Shown here: positions 47,461 through 56,561 of the stretch, one piece after another | Layout of the letters: each line of letters begins with the position of its first letter | Numbering within the stretch: the stretch's first letter is position 1 | The notes under the pieces: model-generated | Told to the model about the DNA's origin: nothing | Seen by the model: the letters and a program-made list of their open reading frames with translations, nothing else | Databases searched by the model: none | Translations under genes and position numbers: made by a program | Source of the DNA: Streptomyces sp. NBC_01571 | Lineage (GTDB): Bacteria > Actinomycetota > Actinomycetes > Streptomycetales > Streptomycetaceae | Assembly: GCF_026339875.1 (NCBI RefSeq) | Contig: NZ_JAPEPZ010000001.1 | Location: forward strand, 5,580,001 to 5,644,000 | Length of the DNA: 64,000 bases | Direction of reading: 5' to 3'

Positions 47461-48681
47461 ATGGCAGCTATGGAGACTCCCGGGACCTTCGACCCCTGGG
47501 ACCCGGCGTTCGTGGCGGACCCGTACCCCGCGTACGCGGAACTGCGTGCGCGCGGCCGGGTCCACTACTACGAGCCGACCGACCAGTGGCTGGTCCCGCA
47601 CCACGCGGACGTGTCGGCGTTGCTGCGGGACCGGCGGCTGGGCCGGACGTACCAGCACCGCTTCACGCACGAGGACTTCGGACGCACGGCGCCCCCGCCC
47701 GAGCACGAGCCGTTCCACGTGCTCAACGACCACGGGATGCTCGACCTGGAACCGCCGGACCACACCAGGATCCGCCGGCTGGTCTCCAAGGCCTTCACCC
47801 CGCGCACGGTCGAGCGGCTGGCACCGTATGTGCGGCGGCTGGCGGGTGAGCTGGTCGGCGATCTGGTCGCGGCCGGCGGCGGTGATCTGCTCACCGACGT
47901 CGCCGAGCCGCTCCCGGTCGCCGTGATCGCCGAGATGCTGGGCATCCCGGAGACCGACCGGGCGCCGCTGCGGCCGTGGTCGGCGGACATCTGCGGGATG
48001 TACGAGCTGAACCCCTCGCGGGAGACGGCGGCCAGGGCGGTGCGCGCGTCGGTCGAGTTCACGGAGTATCTGCGGGAGCTGATCGAGGCCCGCCGCAAGG
48101 AGCCGGGCGACGACCTGATCTCGGGGCTCATCGCCGCGCACGACGAGGGCGACCGGCTCACCGAGCAGGAGATGATCTCCACGTGCGTGCTGCTGCTGAA
48201 CGCGGGGCACGAGGCGACGGTCAACGCCACGGTGAACGGCTGGTGGACGCTGTTCCGCCACCCCGACCGGCTGGCCGCGCTGCGCGCCGACCGCTCGCTG
48301 GTCCCGACGGCGGTGGAGGAGCTGATGCGCTACGACACCCCGCTGCAGATGTTCGAGCGGTGGGTGCTGGACGACATCGAGATCGACGGTACGACGATCC
48401 CGCGCGGCGCGGAGATCGCCCTGCTCTTCGGCTCCGCCAACCACGACCCGGCGGTCTTCACCCGCCCCGGGGAACTGGACCTCTCCCGCACCGACAACCC
48501 GCACATCTCCTTCAGCGCGGGCATCCACTACTGCATCGGCGCGCCGCTGGCCCGGATCGAACTGGCGGCGTCGCTGGGCGCGTTGCTCGAACTGGCCCCG
48601 ACGCTGCGCCTGGCGGCGGAGCCGGAACGCAAGCCGAACTTCGTGATCCGGGGACTCGAGGGACTCAGCGTGGCCCTCTGA
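47461..48681 (+). CDS. Cytochrome P450
   Basis: A 406-residue soluble bacterial P450 from ATG 47461 (second ATG at 47470). The I-helix reads CVLLLNAGHEATVNATVNG, the ExxR motif is VEELMR, and the heme loop is FSAGIHYCIGAPLARIE with the cysteine ligand near 358. The I-helix has A-G-H-E-A-T in place of the common A-G-x-E/D-T-T, so the proton-relay threonine shifts by one; this is seen in some CYP107-type enzymes. Substrate unknown. No ferredoxin gene is adjacent. Confidence 0.93.
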   Translation: MAAMETPGTFDPWDPAFVADPYPAYAELRARGRVHYYEPTDQWLVPHHADVSALLRDRRLGRTYQHRFTHEDFGRTAPPPEHEPFHVLNDHGMLDLEPPDHTRIRRLVSKAFTPRTVERLAPYVRRLAGELVGDLVAAGGGDLLTDVAEPLPVAVIAEMLGIPETDRAPLRPWSADICGMYELNPSRETAARAVRASVEFTEYLRELIEARRKEPGDDLISGLIAAHDEGDRLTEQEMISTCVLLLNAGHEATVNATVNGWWTLFRHPDRLAALRADRSLVPTAVEELMRYDTPLQMFERWVLDDIEIDGTTIPRGAEIALLFGSANHDPAVFTRPGELDLSRTDNPHISFSAGIHYCIGAPLARIELAASLGALLELAPTLRLAAEPERKPNFVIRGLEGLSVAL

Positions 48682-48877
48682 TCCGCCGGCCGAGCGCCCA
48701 CAGCCCTAGGGCCGCGGCCGTTCCGCCGAGGACCAGCAGGGGCAGCTCGGCGTAGAGGACGCTCCAGTCCGGACCCTGCTCGAACCGCCGGAACCGGCCG
48801 CGGGACTCGACGGCCCAGAGCGCGAGACCCGTGCCCGCGCCCGCGGCGGCGGTCAGGCAGCCGCCGGCGGCCTCCAT
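48665..48877 (-). CDS. Small two-helix membrane protein
   Basis: A 70-residue protein from ATG 48877, with GGGAGAA 4 nt upstream; GTG 48934 would add 19 residues. Two hydrophobic helices (CLTAAAGAGTGLALWAV and AELPLLVLGGTAAALGLWAL) flank a charged segment RGRFRRFEQGPDW. The last 17 bp overlap the 3' end of the P450 gene tail to tail. Function unknown. It is co-directional with and downstream of the ABC exporter genes. Confidence 0.65.
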   Translation of the reverse strand: MEAAGGCLTAAAGAGTGLALWAVESRGRFRRFEQGPDWSVLYAELPLLVLGGTAAALGLWALGRRIRGPR

Positions 48878-49001
48878 GCGTTCTCCCACGACCGGCATGG
48901 ACGCGGCGGGGCGGCCCGGGGTTCCCGGCACCACCTCACCGCCGTCCGCGCCCGTGTCGTCGGGGACCGTGGGGACCGCGGGTGACCGCGGGTGTCCGTC
49001 G

Positions 49002-50678
49002 TCAGGCGCTCAGGTCCCGTCGACGCAGCGCCGTCAGTCCGGCGCCGGTCAGGCCCACCGCGATGACGGTCAGGACCAGCACCGGTGTCCAGGTCATCTC
49101 CCCACCCGGCAGCTTGGGGAGATGACCGTAGGGGGAGAGGTCCATGAGCCCCTGGGGGACGTCCAGGGCGGGCCCGATCCAGCCCAGCAGGAGGACGAGG
49201 CCCGCCGCGCCCCAGGCGCCGGGTGCCGACCGGGGGAAGACCCCGTACAGGAGGACGGCCAGCCCGCCCAGCGTCCAGACCGCCGGGATCTGCAGGAGGC
49301 AGGCACCGAGGACCGGCCCCGGTTCGTGGCCGTAGCCCAGCCCGAGACCGGCCCCGCCCAGCACCATGATCAGGGCCGCTCCGCCGAAGGCGATGACCAG
49401 GTGTCCGCCCGCCCAGCGCAGCCGTCCCACCGCGTTGGCCAGGATCGGTTCGGCCCGCTGGGAGGTCTCCTCGCCGTGCAGCCGCAGCACGGAGGAGACG
49501 ATGTACAGCGCGGCCACCATCCCGAGCATGCCGGTCATCGTGGCGAGGAACGCGTCGGTGATCCCGGACCGCCCGCCCATCCGCTCGATGATCTCGCGGG
49601 TCCTGGCGTTGTCGCCGACCAGGCCGGACGCGCCCTTGGTGATCCCGCCGAACGCGGCCCCGGCGGCGAGGAATCCGAGGCTCCAGCCGAGCACACTGCC
49701 GCGCTGCAGCCGCCAGGCCAGTGCCCAGGCCGTCCCGAGCCGTCCCGAGGCCGGACCCGGCCGCGTCGGCAGGAAGCTCATGCCGACATCGCGCCGCCCG
49801 GCGAGTGCGTAGGCGAGGGCGCCCTGCAGGACGACGGCAGCGGCGAACAGGAGCAGCACCCACCACCGCTCGTCCGCGAACGGCCGCTCGTCCTCCAGCC
49901 AGCCCAGCGGCGACACCCAGGTCAGCGGGGACGAGCCGTCGGTCGCCGCGGAGTCACCGGCCGCCCGCAGGACGAACGCCGCGCCCAGCACACCGCCCGT
50001 CAGCCCCTTCGCCAGCCGCGCGCTCTGCGTGAACTGGGCGACGATCGCCGCCGCGGTGGCGAAGACCATGCCGACGCCCCCGACGCCGAGGCCCAGCGCC
50101 AGGGCGCCCGCGGCACCCTGGCCGGCCAGTCCGCCCGCGATGAGCACGGCGAGCGCGCCGTTCGCTACCAGGGCGGCCAGCAGCGCCGCCGTCAGCGGGG
50201 CACGCCGTCCCACCATCGCCGACGAGAGGAGTTCCTGGCGTCCGCTCTCCTCCTCGTCACGGGTGTGCCGGACGACGACGAGCAGGCTCATGATCCCGGC
50301 GAACAGACCGGCGTAGCCGCCCGCACGCCAGGCGGTGAGGCCGCCGAGGGAGTCGCTGAACACCGGCCCGTACGTGGCGCGCAGCGAACTGTTGGTGAGC
50401 ATCTGCCGTGCCAGGTCGGCGCGTTCGGCCGCCGTGCCGTACACCGACTTCAGCGTGTTCGGCAGGGAGAGGACCATCAGCGCGATCACACCCGTCCAGA
50501 GCGGCGTCATCACGCGGTCGCGGCGCAGCGCGAACCTCAGGAGTGTTCCGGTTCCGGCCAGTTGGCGGGTGCCACCGGCCCGCACCGCGAAAGCCGCGGC
50601 GGCCGCCGCGCTTTCGGCGTTCCCGGTGTTGTCGGTGTTGTCGGTGTTCTCGACGTCCGTGGTGTTCGTGGCGGTCAT
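49002..50678 (-). CDS. ABC exporter permease
   Basis: A 558-residue protein from ATG 50678 with about twelve hydrophobic helices in two similar halves. Cytoplasmic [22 protein letters not shown] and [22 protein letters not shown] segments mark each half, the coupling region of the multidrug export permease family found in actinobacteria. The ATG overlaps the ATPase stop codon by 4 bp. It partners the upstream ATPase to export an unknown compound. Confidence 0.88.
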   Translation of the reverse strand: MTATNTTDVENTDNTDNTGNAESAAAAAAFAVRAGGTRQLAGTGTLLRFALRRDRVMTPLWTGVIALMVLSLPNTLKSVYGTAAERADLARQMLTNSSLRATYGPVFSDSLGGLTAWRAGGYAGLFAGIMSLLVVVRHTRDEEESGRQELLSSAMVGRRAPLTAALLAALVANGALAVLIAGGLAGQGAAGALALGLGVGGVGMVFATAAAIVAQFTQSARLAKGLTGGVLGAAFVLRAAGDSAATDGSSPLTWVSPLGWLEDERPFADERWWVLLLFAAAVVLQGALAYALAGRRDVGMSFLPTRPGPASGRLGTAWALAWRLQRGSVLGWSLGFLAAGAAFGGITKGASGLVGDNARTREIIERMGGRSGITDAFLATMTGMLGMVAALYIVSSVLRLHGEETSQRAEPILANAVGRLRWAGGHLVIAFGGAALIMVLGGAGLGLGYGHEPGPVLGACLLQIPAVWTLGGLAVLLYGVFPRSAPGAWGAAGLVLLLGWIGPALDVPQGLMDLSPYGHLPKLPGGEMTWTPVLVLTVIAVGLTGAGLTALRRRDLSA

Positions 50679-51592
50679 CGCGCCATCGCCTCCGCGGGCG
50701 CGTCCTCCTGGTAGTGCCGCAGGAACAGCGCCTCCAGGGTCGGCGGGGTGGCGGCCAGGGACCGTACGCCGGAGTCGGTGAGCGAGCGCAGTACGGCGTT
50801 GAGCTTGTCCGTGTCGACCTCGAGCCGCACCCGGTTCCCCTGTACGTCGACGTCGTGCACCCCGGGCAGGGACGCCAGGGCGCCCGGCGGGTCCGCGAGT
50901 TCGGCGGTGACGCTGGTACGGGTGAGGTGGCGCAGTTCGGCGAGTGTGCCGCTCTCGACGGTGCGGCCCTTGCGGATGATGCTCACCCGGTCGCAGAGTT
51001 CCTCCACCTCGCTGAGGATGTGACTCGACAGCAGGATCGTGCGGCCCCGGTCGCGCTCCTCCTCGACGCACCGCTGGAAGACCTCCTCCATCAGGGGATC
51101 GAGGCCGGAGGTGGGCTCGTCGAGGATCAGCAGGTCGACGTCCGAGGCGAAGGCGGCGACGAGGGCGACCTTCTGGCGGTTGCCCTTCGAGTAGGTGCGG
51201 CCCTTCTTGGTGGGATCGAGCTCGAACCGTCCGATCAGTTCCTCGCGCCGCCCCCGGTCGAGGCCGCCGCGCAGCCGTCCGTACAGGTCGATGACCTCGC
51301 CGCCGGACAGGTTCCGCCACAGCGTCACGTCGCCGGGGACGTACGCGATCCGGCGGTGCAGTTCCACCGCGTCCTTCCAGGGGTCCCCGTCCAGCAGCCG
51401 CACCGTGCCCGCGTCGGCCCGCAGCAGGCCGAGCAGGACCCGGATGGTGGTGGACTTCCCGGAGCCGTTCGGGCCGAGGAAGCCGTGCACCTCTCCGGCC
51501 TCGACGTGCAGGTCGAGGCCGTCCAGCGCATGCGTCCTGCCGAACGACTTGTGCAGTGCGGATACCTCCAGGGCGAGGCGTGCCTTCGTCAT
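50675..51592 (-). CDS. ABC exporter ATP-binding protein
   Basis: A 305-residue protein from ATG 51592. Walker [11 protein letters not shown] (about 40-49), the Q-loop-like [15 protein letters not shown], signature [16 protein letters not shown], Walker [14 protein letters not shown] and the switch [13 protein letters not shown] are all present. The signature is SKGNRQK instead of LSGGQxQ, as in DrrA/BcrA-type export ATPases. It pairs with the following permease. A divergent MarR-like regulator gene starts 102 bp upstream. Confidence 0.93.
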   Translation of the reverse strand: MTKARLALEVSALHKSFGRTHALDGLDLHVEAGEVHGFLGPNGSGKSTTIRVLLGLLRADAGTVRLLDGDPWKDAVELHRRIAYVPGDVTLWRNLSGGEVIDLYGRLRGGLDRGRREELIGRFELDPTKKGRTYSKGNRQKVALVAAFASDVDLLILDEPTSGLDPLMEEVFQRCVEEERDRGRTILLSSHILSEVEELCDRVSIIRKGRTVESGTLAELRHLTRTSVTAELADPPGALASLPGVHDVDVQGNRVRLEVDTDKLNAVLRSLTDSGVRSLAATPPTLEALFLRHYQEDAPAEAMAR

Positions 51593-51694
51593 GGTTCAGA
51601 ACGTACGCTTCTTTCAGAAATTTGTGAAGTTAAGGAAACATGTGAACTCCGGATACACTCGACGGTGATGCGTGAGCGGGGAGATGATCGACAG
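51593..51694. promoter_or_regulatory. A/T-rich divergent promoter of the ABC exporter and MarR-like gene
   Basis: A 102-bp spacer that is strikingly A/T-rich for this genome around 51609-51645 (CTTTCAGAAATTTGTGAAG and TTAAGGAAACATGTGAA). CTTC...GAAG and TTCACA-like half sites give partial dyad symmetry suited to a MarR-type dimer. Confidence 0.45.
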
Positions 51695-52210
51695 ATGGCG
51701 CAACCGAGTGCGGCGGAGCGGGATCCGGAGGCGGTCTCGCAGTTCGTCGAGGGCTTCGCGGCGCAGCTCGTCGAGGCCGGGATGCAGCGGATGCCCGCCC
51801 GGGTGTTCGCGGCGCTGCTCGCCTCCGACTCCGGTGCCATGACCTCTGCCGAACTCGGCGAGCGGCTCCAGGTCAGTCCGGCCGCCGTCTCCGGGGCGGT
51901 GCGCTATCTCGCGCAACAGCACATGGTCTCGCGCGAGCGGGACCCCGGCTCCCGGCGCGAGCGGTACCGCGTGCACAGCGACCAGTGGTACGAGGCGCTG
52001 ACCAGCCGCGACGCCGTGCTCAAGCGCTGGGGAGCGTCCCTGCGCGCGGGCGTCGACAGCCTCGGTCCCGCGACCCCCGCCGGACGCCGGCTCTCCGAGA
52101 CCCTCGCCTTCTTCGACTTCATCGACGGCGAGATCGCCCTGATGATGGAACGCTGGCGCGCCCACCGGGAGAAGCTGTTCGGCGACGGAACCGGCGACGG
52201 CGACCGCTGA
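51695..52210 (+). CDS. MarR/GbsR-type transcriptional regulator
   Basis: A 171-residue protein; ATG 51695 is preferred (GGGGAG upstream), ATG 51668 is alternative. The winged helix reads RVFAALLASDSGAMTSAELG, then ERLQVSPAAVSGAVRYLAQQHM and VSRERDPGSRRERYRV, followed by helices for dimerisation. GbsR-like proteins of this type in Streptomyces usually sit divergently from a DrrAB-like exporter and repress it, as the arrangement here suggests. Confidence 0.88.
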   Translation: MAQPSAAERDPEAVSQFVEGFAAQLVEAGMQRMPARVFAALLASDSGAMTSAELGERLQVSPAAVSGAVRYLAQQHMVSRERDPGSRRERYRVHSDQWYEALTSRDAVLKRWGASLRAGVDSLGPATPAGRRLSETLAFFDFIDGEIALMMERWRAHREKLFGDGTGDGDR

Positions 52211-52218
52211 CGAAGCGC

Positions 52219-52317
52219 GGCCGGGCTTCAACGACGCGAGGCCCGGCTTCAACGACGCGAGGGCCCGGTCTCAACGACGCCGGGCGGGGCTTCGGCGACG
52301 CCAGGCCGGGCCTCAAC
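52219..52317. repeat. 21-bp tandem repeats in a convergent gap
   Basis: Four units of 21 bp (starting 52219, 52240, 52261, 52282) and a partial fifth, consensus GGCCCGGCTTCAACGACGCGA. The array fills the space between the MarR-like gene and the convergent diacylglycerol-kinase-like gene and touches the latter's stop codon. Confidence 0.85.
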
Positions 52318-53209
52318 CCGGGAGGGTCAGCCCCCACCCGCCCTCGCGCACCGTCCATGTCCGCGTCCGCACCGGCCCCGAGACCACCGAATCCGCCCGG
52401 TACCTGAAGTCGGCCCCGGACACGGTGACCCGCTGCCCCACCATCCGCAGCGGCGAAGCCTCAGCCCCCACGGAAACCGGCCGCACCTCCACCTCGGCGC
52501 CCCCGGAAGCCCCCGGTGTCACGGACACCGTCTCCACCGGCTGATCCAGATCGACCAGTGTCACCCCGTCCACCTCGACCCGCAGCCGCGAAGGTCCCGG
52601 CCCGGCGGGCAGGGACACCACCCGGCCCCAGGCCCTCGTCCGCCCCGACGCCACCCCCGCGGGCCGCGCGGCGAGCGTGCGGACCAAAGACTGGCAGGTA
52701 CGCAGCCACGGATGCGCCCCGGAACCGCCGGCCCCCACCTCCTCGGCCCCGTCGGGGATCGGCACCGACGCTCCCACCGGCGGTATTCGCAGAGCCCCCA
52801 GCACGACTCCGTCGCTGTCGTCGACCAGGAGGTCCAGCCGCCGCTCGACCCCGTCGAGCACCGCCCGCGCCGCGGCCACCGCGCCCGTGGGCACCCCCAG
52901 GGCCCGTGCCAGGGAGAGCGATACCCCGACGGGCACCAGCGACAACCCGCACACGGCCAGATCCCGTTGTCGGTGCAAAAGGGACACCGCCCGCAGCAGC
53001 GACCGGTCGTCGCCCACGACTACCGGCCTCCGGGCGCCTCTGCGGGACAGCGCCCGGGCAAATTCCTCGGGCCCCTCCGGGAGGCACACCTTCGTGACCG
53101 CACCCGCGCTGAGCACGTCTTTTGCGATCCGTACCGACTCACCGTCATGGCGACGGGCGACCGGGTCGATGACCACCAGAAGCTGGTCGGAAGCCGCCAC
53201 CTCGGTCAT
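52313..53209 (-). CDS. Diacylglycerol kinase-like protein with degenerate active site
   Basis: A 298-residue protein from ATG 53209, with GAGGAAGCGAGG upstream. The N-terminus follows the DAGK catalytic fold: [29 protein letters not shown] and [18 protein letters not shown]. However, the nucleotide loop that should read GGDGT is GDDRS (66-70), and NDFAR-like residues are replaced by SLSLARAL. The C-terminal beta domain is present ([28 protein letters not shown]). It may bind lipid without kinase activity, or the family call may be distant. It is divergent from purA. Confidence 0.65.
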   Translation of the reverse strand: MTEVAASDQLLVVIDPVARRHDGESVRIAKDVLSAGAVTKVCLPEGPEEFARALSRRGARRPVVVGDDRSLLRAVSLLHRQRDLAVCGLSLVPVGVSLSLARALGVPTGAVAAARAVLDGVERRLDLLVDDSDGVVLGALRIPPVGASVPIPDGAEEVGAGGSGAHPWLRTCQSLVRTLAARPAGVASGRTRAWGRVVSLPAGPGPSRLRVEVDGVTLVDLDQPVETVSVTPGASGGAEVEVRPVSVGAEASPLRMVGQRVTVSGADFRYRADSVVSGPVRTRTWTVREGGWGLTLPG

Positions 53210-53242
53210 GCCTCGCTTCCTCGGGTAGCATCTTTGTGCAAG

Positions 53243-53270
53243 AGCCCCTTGCGCTATTGCGCCAGGGGCT
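53243..53270. promoter_or_regulatory. Hairpin in the purA/DAGK-like divergent region
   Basis: AGCCCCTTGCGC-TATT-GCGCCAGGGGCT forms a 12-bp stem with one mismatch, followed by TCGTCT on the plus strand. It lies about 130 bp upstream of purA and could act as a leader attenuator or a simple terminator. The role is not established. Confidence 0.4.
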
Positions 53271-53400
53271 TCGTCTATTCCGGGGCATCCGGTCCGACGG
53301 TCGCGGCCAAAGGAGGTCGCCGGCGTACGCAGCCGTGCAAAGAATCAGCCGCGTACGTCCCCGACCTTGGACATGCCCCGCCCGGAAGGGGTGTACGCCT

Positions 53401-54684
53401 GTGCCCGCACTTGTGCTGCTCGGTGCTCAGTGGGGTGACGAAGGCAAGGGAAAGGCCACCGACCTGCTCGGTGGATCCGTGGACTATGTGGTGCGCTACC
53501 AGGGCGGTAACAACGCCGGCCATACGGTAGTCGTAGGCGATCAGAAGTACGCCCTCCACCTCCTCCCTTCCGGAATCCTCACACCGGAGTGCACTCCGGT
53601 GATCGGAAACGGAGTCGTCGTCGACCCGTCGGTCCTGTTCTCCGAGCTGAACGGACTGAACGAGCGCGGCGTCGACACCTCCAAGCTTCTGATCAGCGGA
53701 AACGCTCACATCATCACGCCGTACAACGTCACCGTCGACAAGGTGACGGAACGCTTCCTCGGGAAGCGGAAGATCGGTACGACGGGACGGGGCATCGGGC
53801 CCACCTACGCGGACAAGATCAACCGCGTCGGCATCCGTGTCCAGGACCTCTACGACGAGTCGATCCTGACGCAGAAGGTCGAGGCGGCCCTCGACGGCAA
53901 GAACCAGCTCCTCACCAAGGTCTTCAACCGCCGCGCCATCGAGGCGGGCCAGGTCGTCGAGGAACTGCTGACGTACGCGGAGCGGCTGCGCCCGTACGTG
54001 GCCGACACGGTCCTGGTGCTCAACAAGGCGCTCGACGAGAACAAGGTGGTCCTCTTCGAGGGCGGCCAGGGCACCCTGCTGGACATCGACCACGGCACGT
54101 ACCCCTTCGTCACGTCCAGCAACCCGACCGCCGGCGGCGCCTGCACCGGCGCGGGGGTCGGCCCGACGAAGATCAGCCGGGTCATCGGCATCCTGAAGGC
54201 GTACACCACCCGTGTCGGCTCGGGCCCGTTCCCGACCGAGCTCTTCGACGAGGACGGCGACGCGCTGCGCCGCATCGGCGGCGAGCGGGGCGTCACGACC
54301 GGCCGTGACCGCCGCTGCGGCTGGTTCGACGCGGTCATCGCCCGCTACGCGACCCGGGTCAACGGCCTGACGGACTTCTTCCTCACCAAGCTGGACGTCC
54401 TGACCGGCTGGGACGAGATCCCGGTCTGCGTGGCGTACGAGATCGACGGCAAGCGCGTCGAGGAACTTCCGTACTCCCAGACCGACTTCCACCACGCGAA
54501 GCCGATCTACGAGACCCTGCCGGGCTGGTCCGAGGACATCACCAAGGCGAAGTCCTTCTCCGACCTGCCGAAGAACGCCCAGGCGTACGTCAGGGCGCTC
54601 GAGGACATGTCCGGCGCGCCGATCTCCGCGATCGGGGTCGGCCCCGGCCGAGACGAGACGATCGAGATCAACTCGTTCATCTAG
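53401..54684 (+). CDS. purA: Adenylosuccinate synthetase
   Basis: A 427-residue protein from GTG 53401, with GGAAGGGG upstream. GTP/IMP-site signatures: [83 protein letters not shown] and [14 protein letters not shown]. It converts IMP and aspartate to adenylosuccinate for AMP synthesis. The reading frame stays open upstream to 53236, but the added residues are not PurA-like. A strong terminator follows. Confidence 0.97.
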   Translation: MPALVLLGAQWGDEGKGKATDLLGGSVDYVVRYQGGNNAGHTVVVGDQKYALHLLPSGILTPECTPVIGNGVVVDPSVLFSELNGLNERGVDTSKLLISGNAHIITPYNVTVDKVTERFLGKRKIGTTGRGIGPTYADKINRVGIRVQDLYDESILTQKVEAALDGKNQLLTKVFNRRAIEAGQVVEELLTYAERLRPYVADTVLVLNKALDENKVVLFEGGQGTLLDIDHGTYPFVTSSNPTAGGACTGAGVGPTKISRVIGILKAYTTRVGSGPFPTELFDEDGDALRRIGGERGVTTGRDRRCGWFDAVIARYATRVNGLTDFFLTKLDVLTGWDEIPVCVAYEIDGKRVEELPYSQTDFHHAKPIYETLPGWSEDITKAKSFSDLPKNAQAYVRALEDMSGAPISAIGVGPGRDETIEINSFI

Positions 54685-54695
54685 TACGGCTGCCG

Positions 54696-54735
54696 AGCGC
54701 GCCCCCGTGAGGCTTCGGCCGACCGGGGGCGCGCT
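54696..54735. terminator. Bidirectional terminator after purA
   Basis: AGCGCGCCCCCG and CGGGGGCGCGCT form a perfect 12-bp stem around a 16-nt loop, between purA and the convergent DUF397 gene, followed by GTTGT. Confidence 0.88.
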
Positions 54736-54749
54736 GTTGTCCGGGGCCG

Positions 54750-54983
54750 TCAGAGGGACTCGGCGAACCGGCGCCAGGCGGTGGGGGTGACGGAGAGGGC
54801 GGGGCCGGCGGGGTTCTTGGAATCGCGGATGTGGATGGCGTCGGGGCAGGGGGAGACTTCGACGCAATTGCCACCGCTGCTGTCGCTGTATGACGACTTG
54901 CGCCAGGTGTAGGCGACTTCGAGGCATTCACCGCCGCTGTCGTTGCTGTAGCTGGACTTGAACCATCGCAGAGTGCTGCTCAT
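54750..54983 (-). CDS. DUF397 protein with a duplicated motif
   Basis: A 77-residue protein from ATG 54983, overlapping the upstream XRE gene by 4 bp. It contains two DUF397 starts in tandem, WFKSSYSNDSGGECLEVAYT and WRKSSYSDSSGGNCVEVSP, the second continuing to HIRDSKNPAGPALSVTPTAW. Single-motif forms are the usual small partners of Scr1/WhiJ-like XRE regulators in Streptomyces, where they behave like an antagonist of the regulator. Confidence 0.88.
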   Translation of the reverse strand: MSSTLRWFKSSYSNDSGGECLEVAYTWRKSSYSDSSGGNCVEVSPCPDAIHIRDSKNPAGPALSVTPTAWRRFAESL

Positions 54984-55819
54984 CGCCGATCTTCTCCTGC
55001 CAACTGCCGGATGAGGCTCAGCGAGTCGTCCGGGCTCAGAGCCTGTGTGCGGATCTTCGCATAGCGGTGGGAGAGCCGGGCCACCTTCGCGGGATCGCTG
55101 ACCAGGATGCTCTCGTCCTCGATCTCCAGGTAGACCACGCGGTGGTGCTCTTTGGTCTCCACCAATTTCATTGGACCAGTTGCGCCTGCGTGGCTGCCGC
55201 GCAACCCGCGTTCCAGTGACATCACCTGGATGCTTACGTTGTCCCGCTCCGCGTCCTCCGCGAGCGAGCGCAGTTGTCCGTGTTGGATCTCCCAGCTCAC
55301 GAACGGGCGCTTCAGCACGGCTTCGTCGAGAATCAGCTCGATCATGGCGGTTGGGTCCCGGTGGAAGAGCTCCTTGCGCGCTAAGCGTGCCTCGACCAGT
55401 TCGTTCACCTTTTCCTCGGTGAGTTTCGGAAAACCTCCGTCGATCAGCGCACGCGCGTAATCCTCGGTCTGGAAGAGCCCGTCGACGACGTACGTCTCGT
55501 ACGACGACAACGTCACCGCCTGCGCCTCCATCAACGCGAAGTTCTTGAACTGCGGCGGGTACTTGTCCAGGAGCACGTACTTGCGGGCGGTCTCGAACAG
55601 CCCGAACCCACCCCCGATCACCTCCTCCAGCTTGACGAGCATCTTGTCGCTCGCCGGCTGCGCGCACGTCTCCATCGCGCTGATCGCGGACGCCGTGTAA
55701 CCGATCTGCCTGCCCAACTCCTCCTGTGTCAGCTGATGTTGTTCACGGAAGGCCTTCGACATGGCGGCGACCATGTGCGCCGTGCCACCCGCTTCCACCT
55801 TGTTCTCCGCCCGCGCCAT
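54980..55819 (-). CDS. XRE-family regulator with DUF5753 (Scr1/WhiJ-like)
   Basis: A 279-residue protein; ATG 55819 is preferred with GGGGGTG upstream, and in-frame GTG 55828 and TTG 55840 are possible. The N-terminal HTH is LTQEELGRQIGYTASAISAM, then ETCAQPASDKMLVKLEEVI. The DUF5753 domain follows, with YVVDGLFQTEDYARALIDGG, VEARLARKELF, VSWEIQHGQLRSLAE and DAERDNVSIQVM. The pair with DUF397 is a very common multi-copy regulatory unit in Streptomyces, linked to development and antibiotic control. Confidence 0.9.
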   Translation of the reverse strand: MARAENKVEAGGTAHMVAAMSKAFREQHQLTQEELGRQIGYTASAISAMETCAQPASDKMLVKLEEVIGGGFGLFETARKYVLLDKYPPQFKNFALMEAQAVTLSSYETYVVDGLFQTEDYARALIDGGFPKLTEEKVNELVEARLARKELFHRDPTAMIELILDEAVLKRPFVSWEIQHGQLRSLAEDAERDNVSIQVMSLERGLRGSHAGATGPMKLVETKEHHRVVYLEIEDESILVSDPAKVARLSHRYAKIRTQALSPDDSLSLIRQLAGEDRR

Positions 55820-55942
55820 CACGGTCACCCCCGAACTCAACCGAACTCAACCGGTCACCAGCAGCCCGCATCGATCCGCACCGTTGTCGGTGGTCGACAC
55901 AGAGTCATGGAAACGCTAGCCACACGTGCGGAAACTGTCCTC

Positions 55943-56374
55943 ATGGATACACAAAGTGACGAAGTAAACCCTGCGCTACCCCCAGTGACCCCGGAGATCC
56001 CGGACTGGATCCCCCCGTCCGGCATCCAACTCCGCAAGGCCGGCGTCCAGTTCGACGCCGTCCGGGTGGACGGCGACCCCGGCCGCACCGTCGCCGACCG
56101 CCTCGCGCGAGCGACCGGGGGCGACCCGGGCCCGGTCGTCGAGGAGGCCCGCGGACGCCGTGCCGTCTACTTCCTCGTCCCCGTCGGCAGCACCGCCCAC
56201 CGGTCGTGGCCGCCCGGCGTCACCCGCCTCACCGCCGGCCCGCACCGCGTCGCGTACATCCCGGTGCCCGCGCTGGGCGGCCTGACCTGGCCGCTGGCGT
56301 GGCGCTACCGGCCCACCGCACGCGACCACCTCGTCCACACCCTGCTGCTGCGCGCGGTGGCGGAGGGCTGCTGA
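55943..56374 (+). CDS. Hypothetical protein
   Basis: A 143-residue protein from ATG 55943; ATG 55907 is also in frame and neither has a strong ribosome site. It is Pro-rich at the start (PALPPVTPEIPDWIPPSGI). A core with GVQFDAVRVDG, GRRAVYFLVPVGSTAHRSW and HRVAYIPVPALGGLTWPLAW follows, then a C-terminal helix. There are no membrane segments. It is divergent from the XRE gene and could belong to the same locus. I do not recognise the family. Confidence 0.6.
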   Translation: MDTQSDEVNPALPPVTPEIPDWIPPSGIQLRKAGVQFDAVRVDGDPGRTVADRLARATGGDPGPVVEEARGRRAVYFLVPVGSTAHRSWPPGVTRLTAGPHRVAYIPVPALGGLTWPLAWRYRPTARDHLVHTLLLRAVAEGC

Positions 56375-56561
56375 GCGGCCGGTGCCCCGGGCAGCTCCGG
56401 GAGCGCGCCGAGATGCGAACCGCTCCCGGAATGCCCATCCTTGACCTGGACATGGCTTGCTCCTGGTTCCGGACGGGGCGGGACCCGACCACGATCTACG
56501 CGTGTAGTCCCCGCACGGCTCGTTCCCCTGCCCGCGTCACCCCCGTCTCCAGGAGCCCCGT

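Noticed and set aside
41336..48681. A secondary-metabolite gene cluster joining the kyn genes, two-component system and P450
   Set aside because: No scaffold-forming enzyme (polyketide, peptide or terpene synthase) is present, and terminators separate the units.
53236..53400. N-terminal extension of PurA
   Set aside because: Extra residues have no counterpart in PurA proteins, and GTG 53401 has a good ribosome site.
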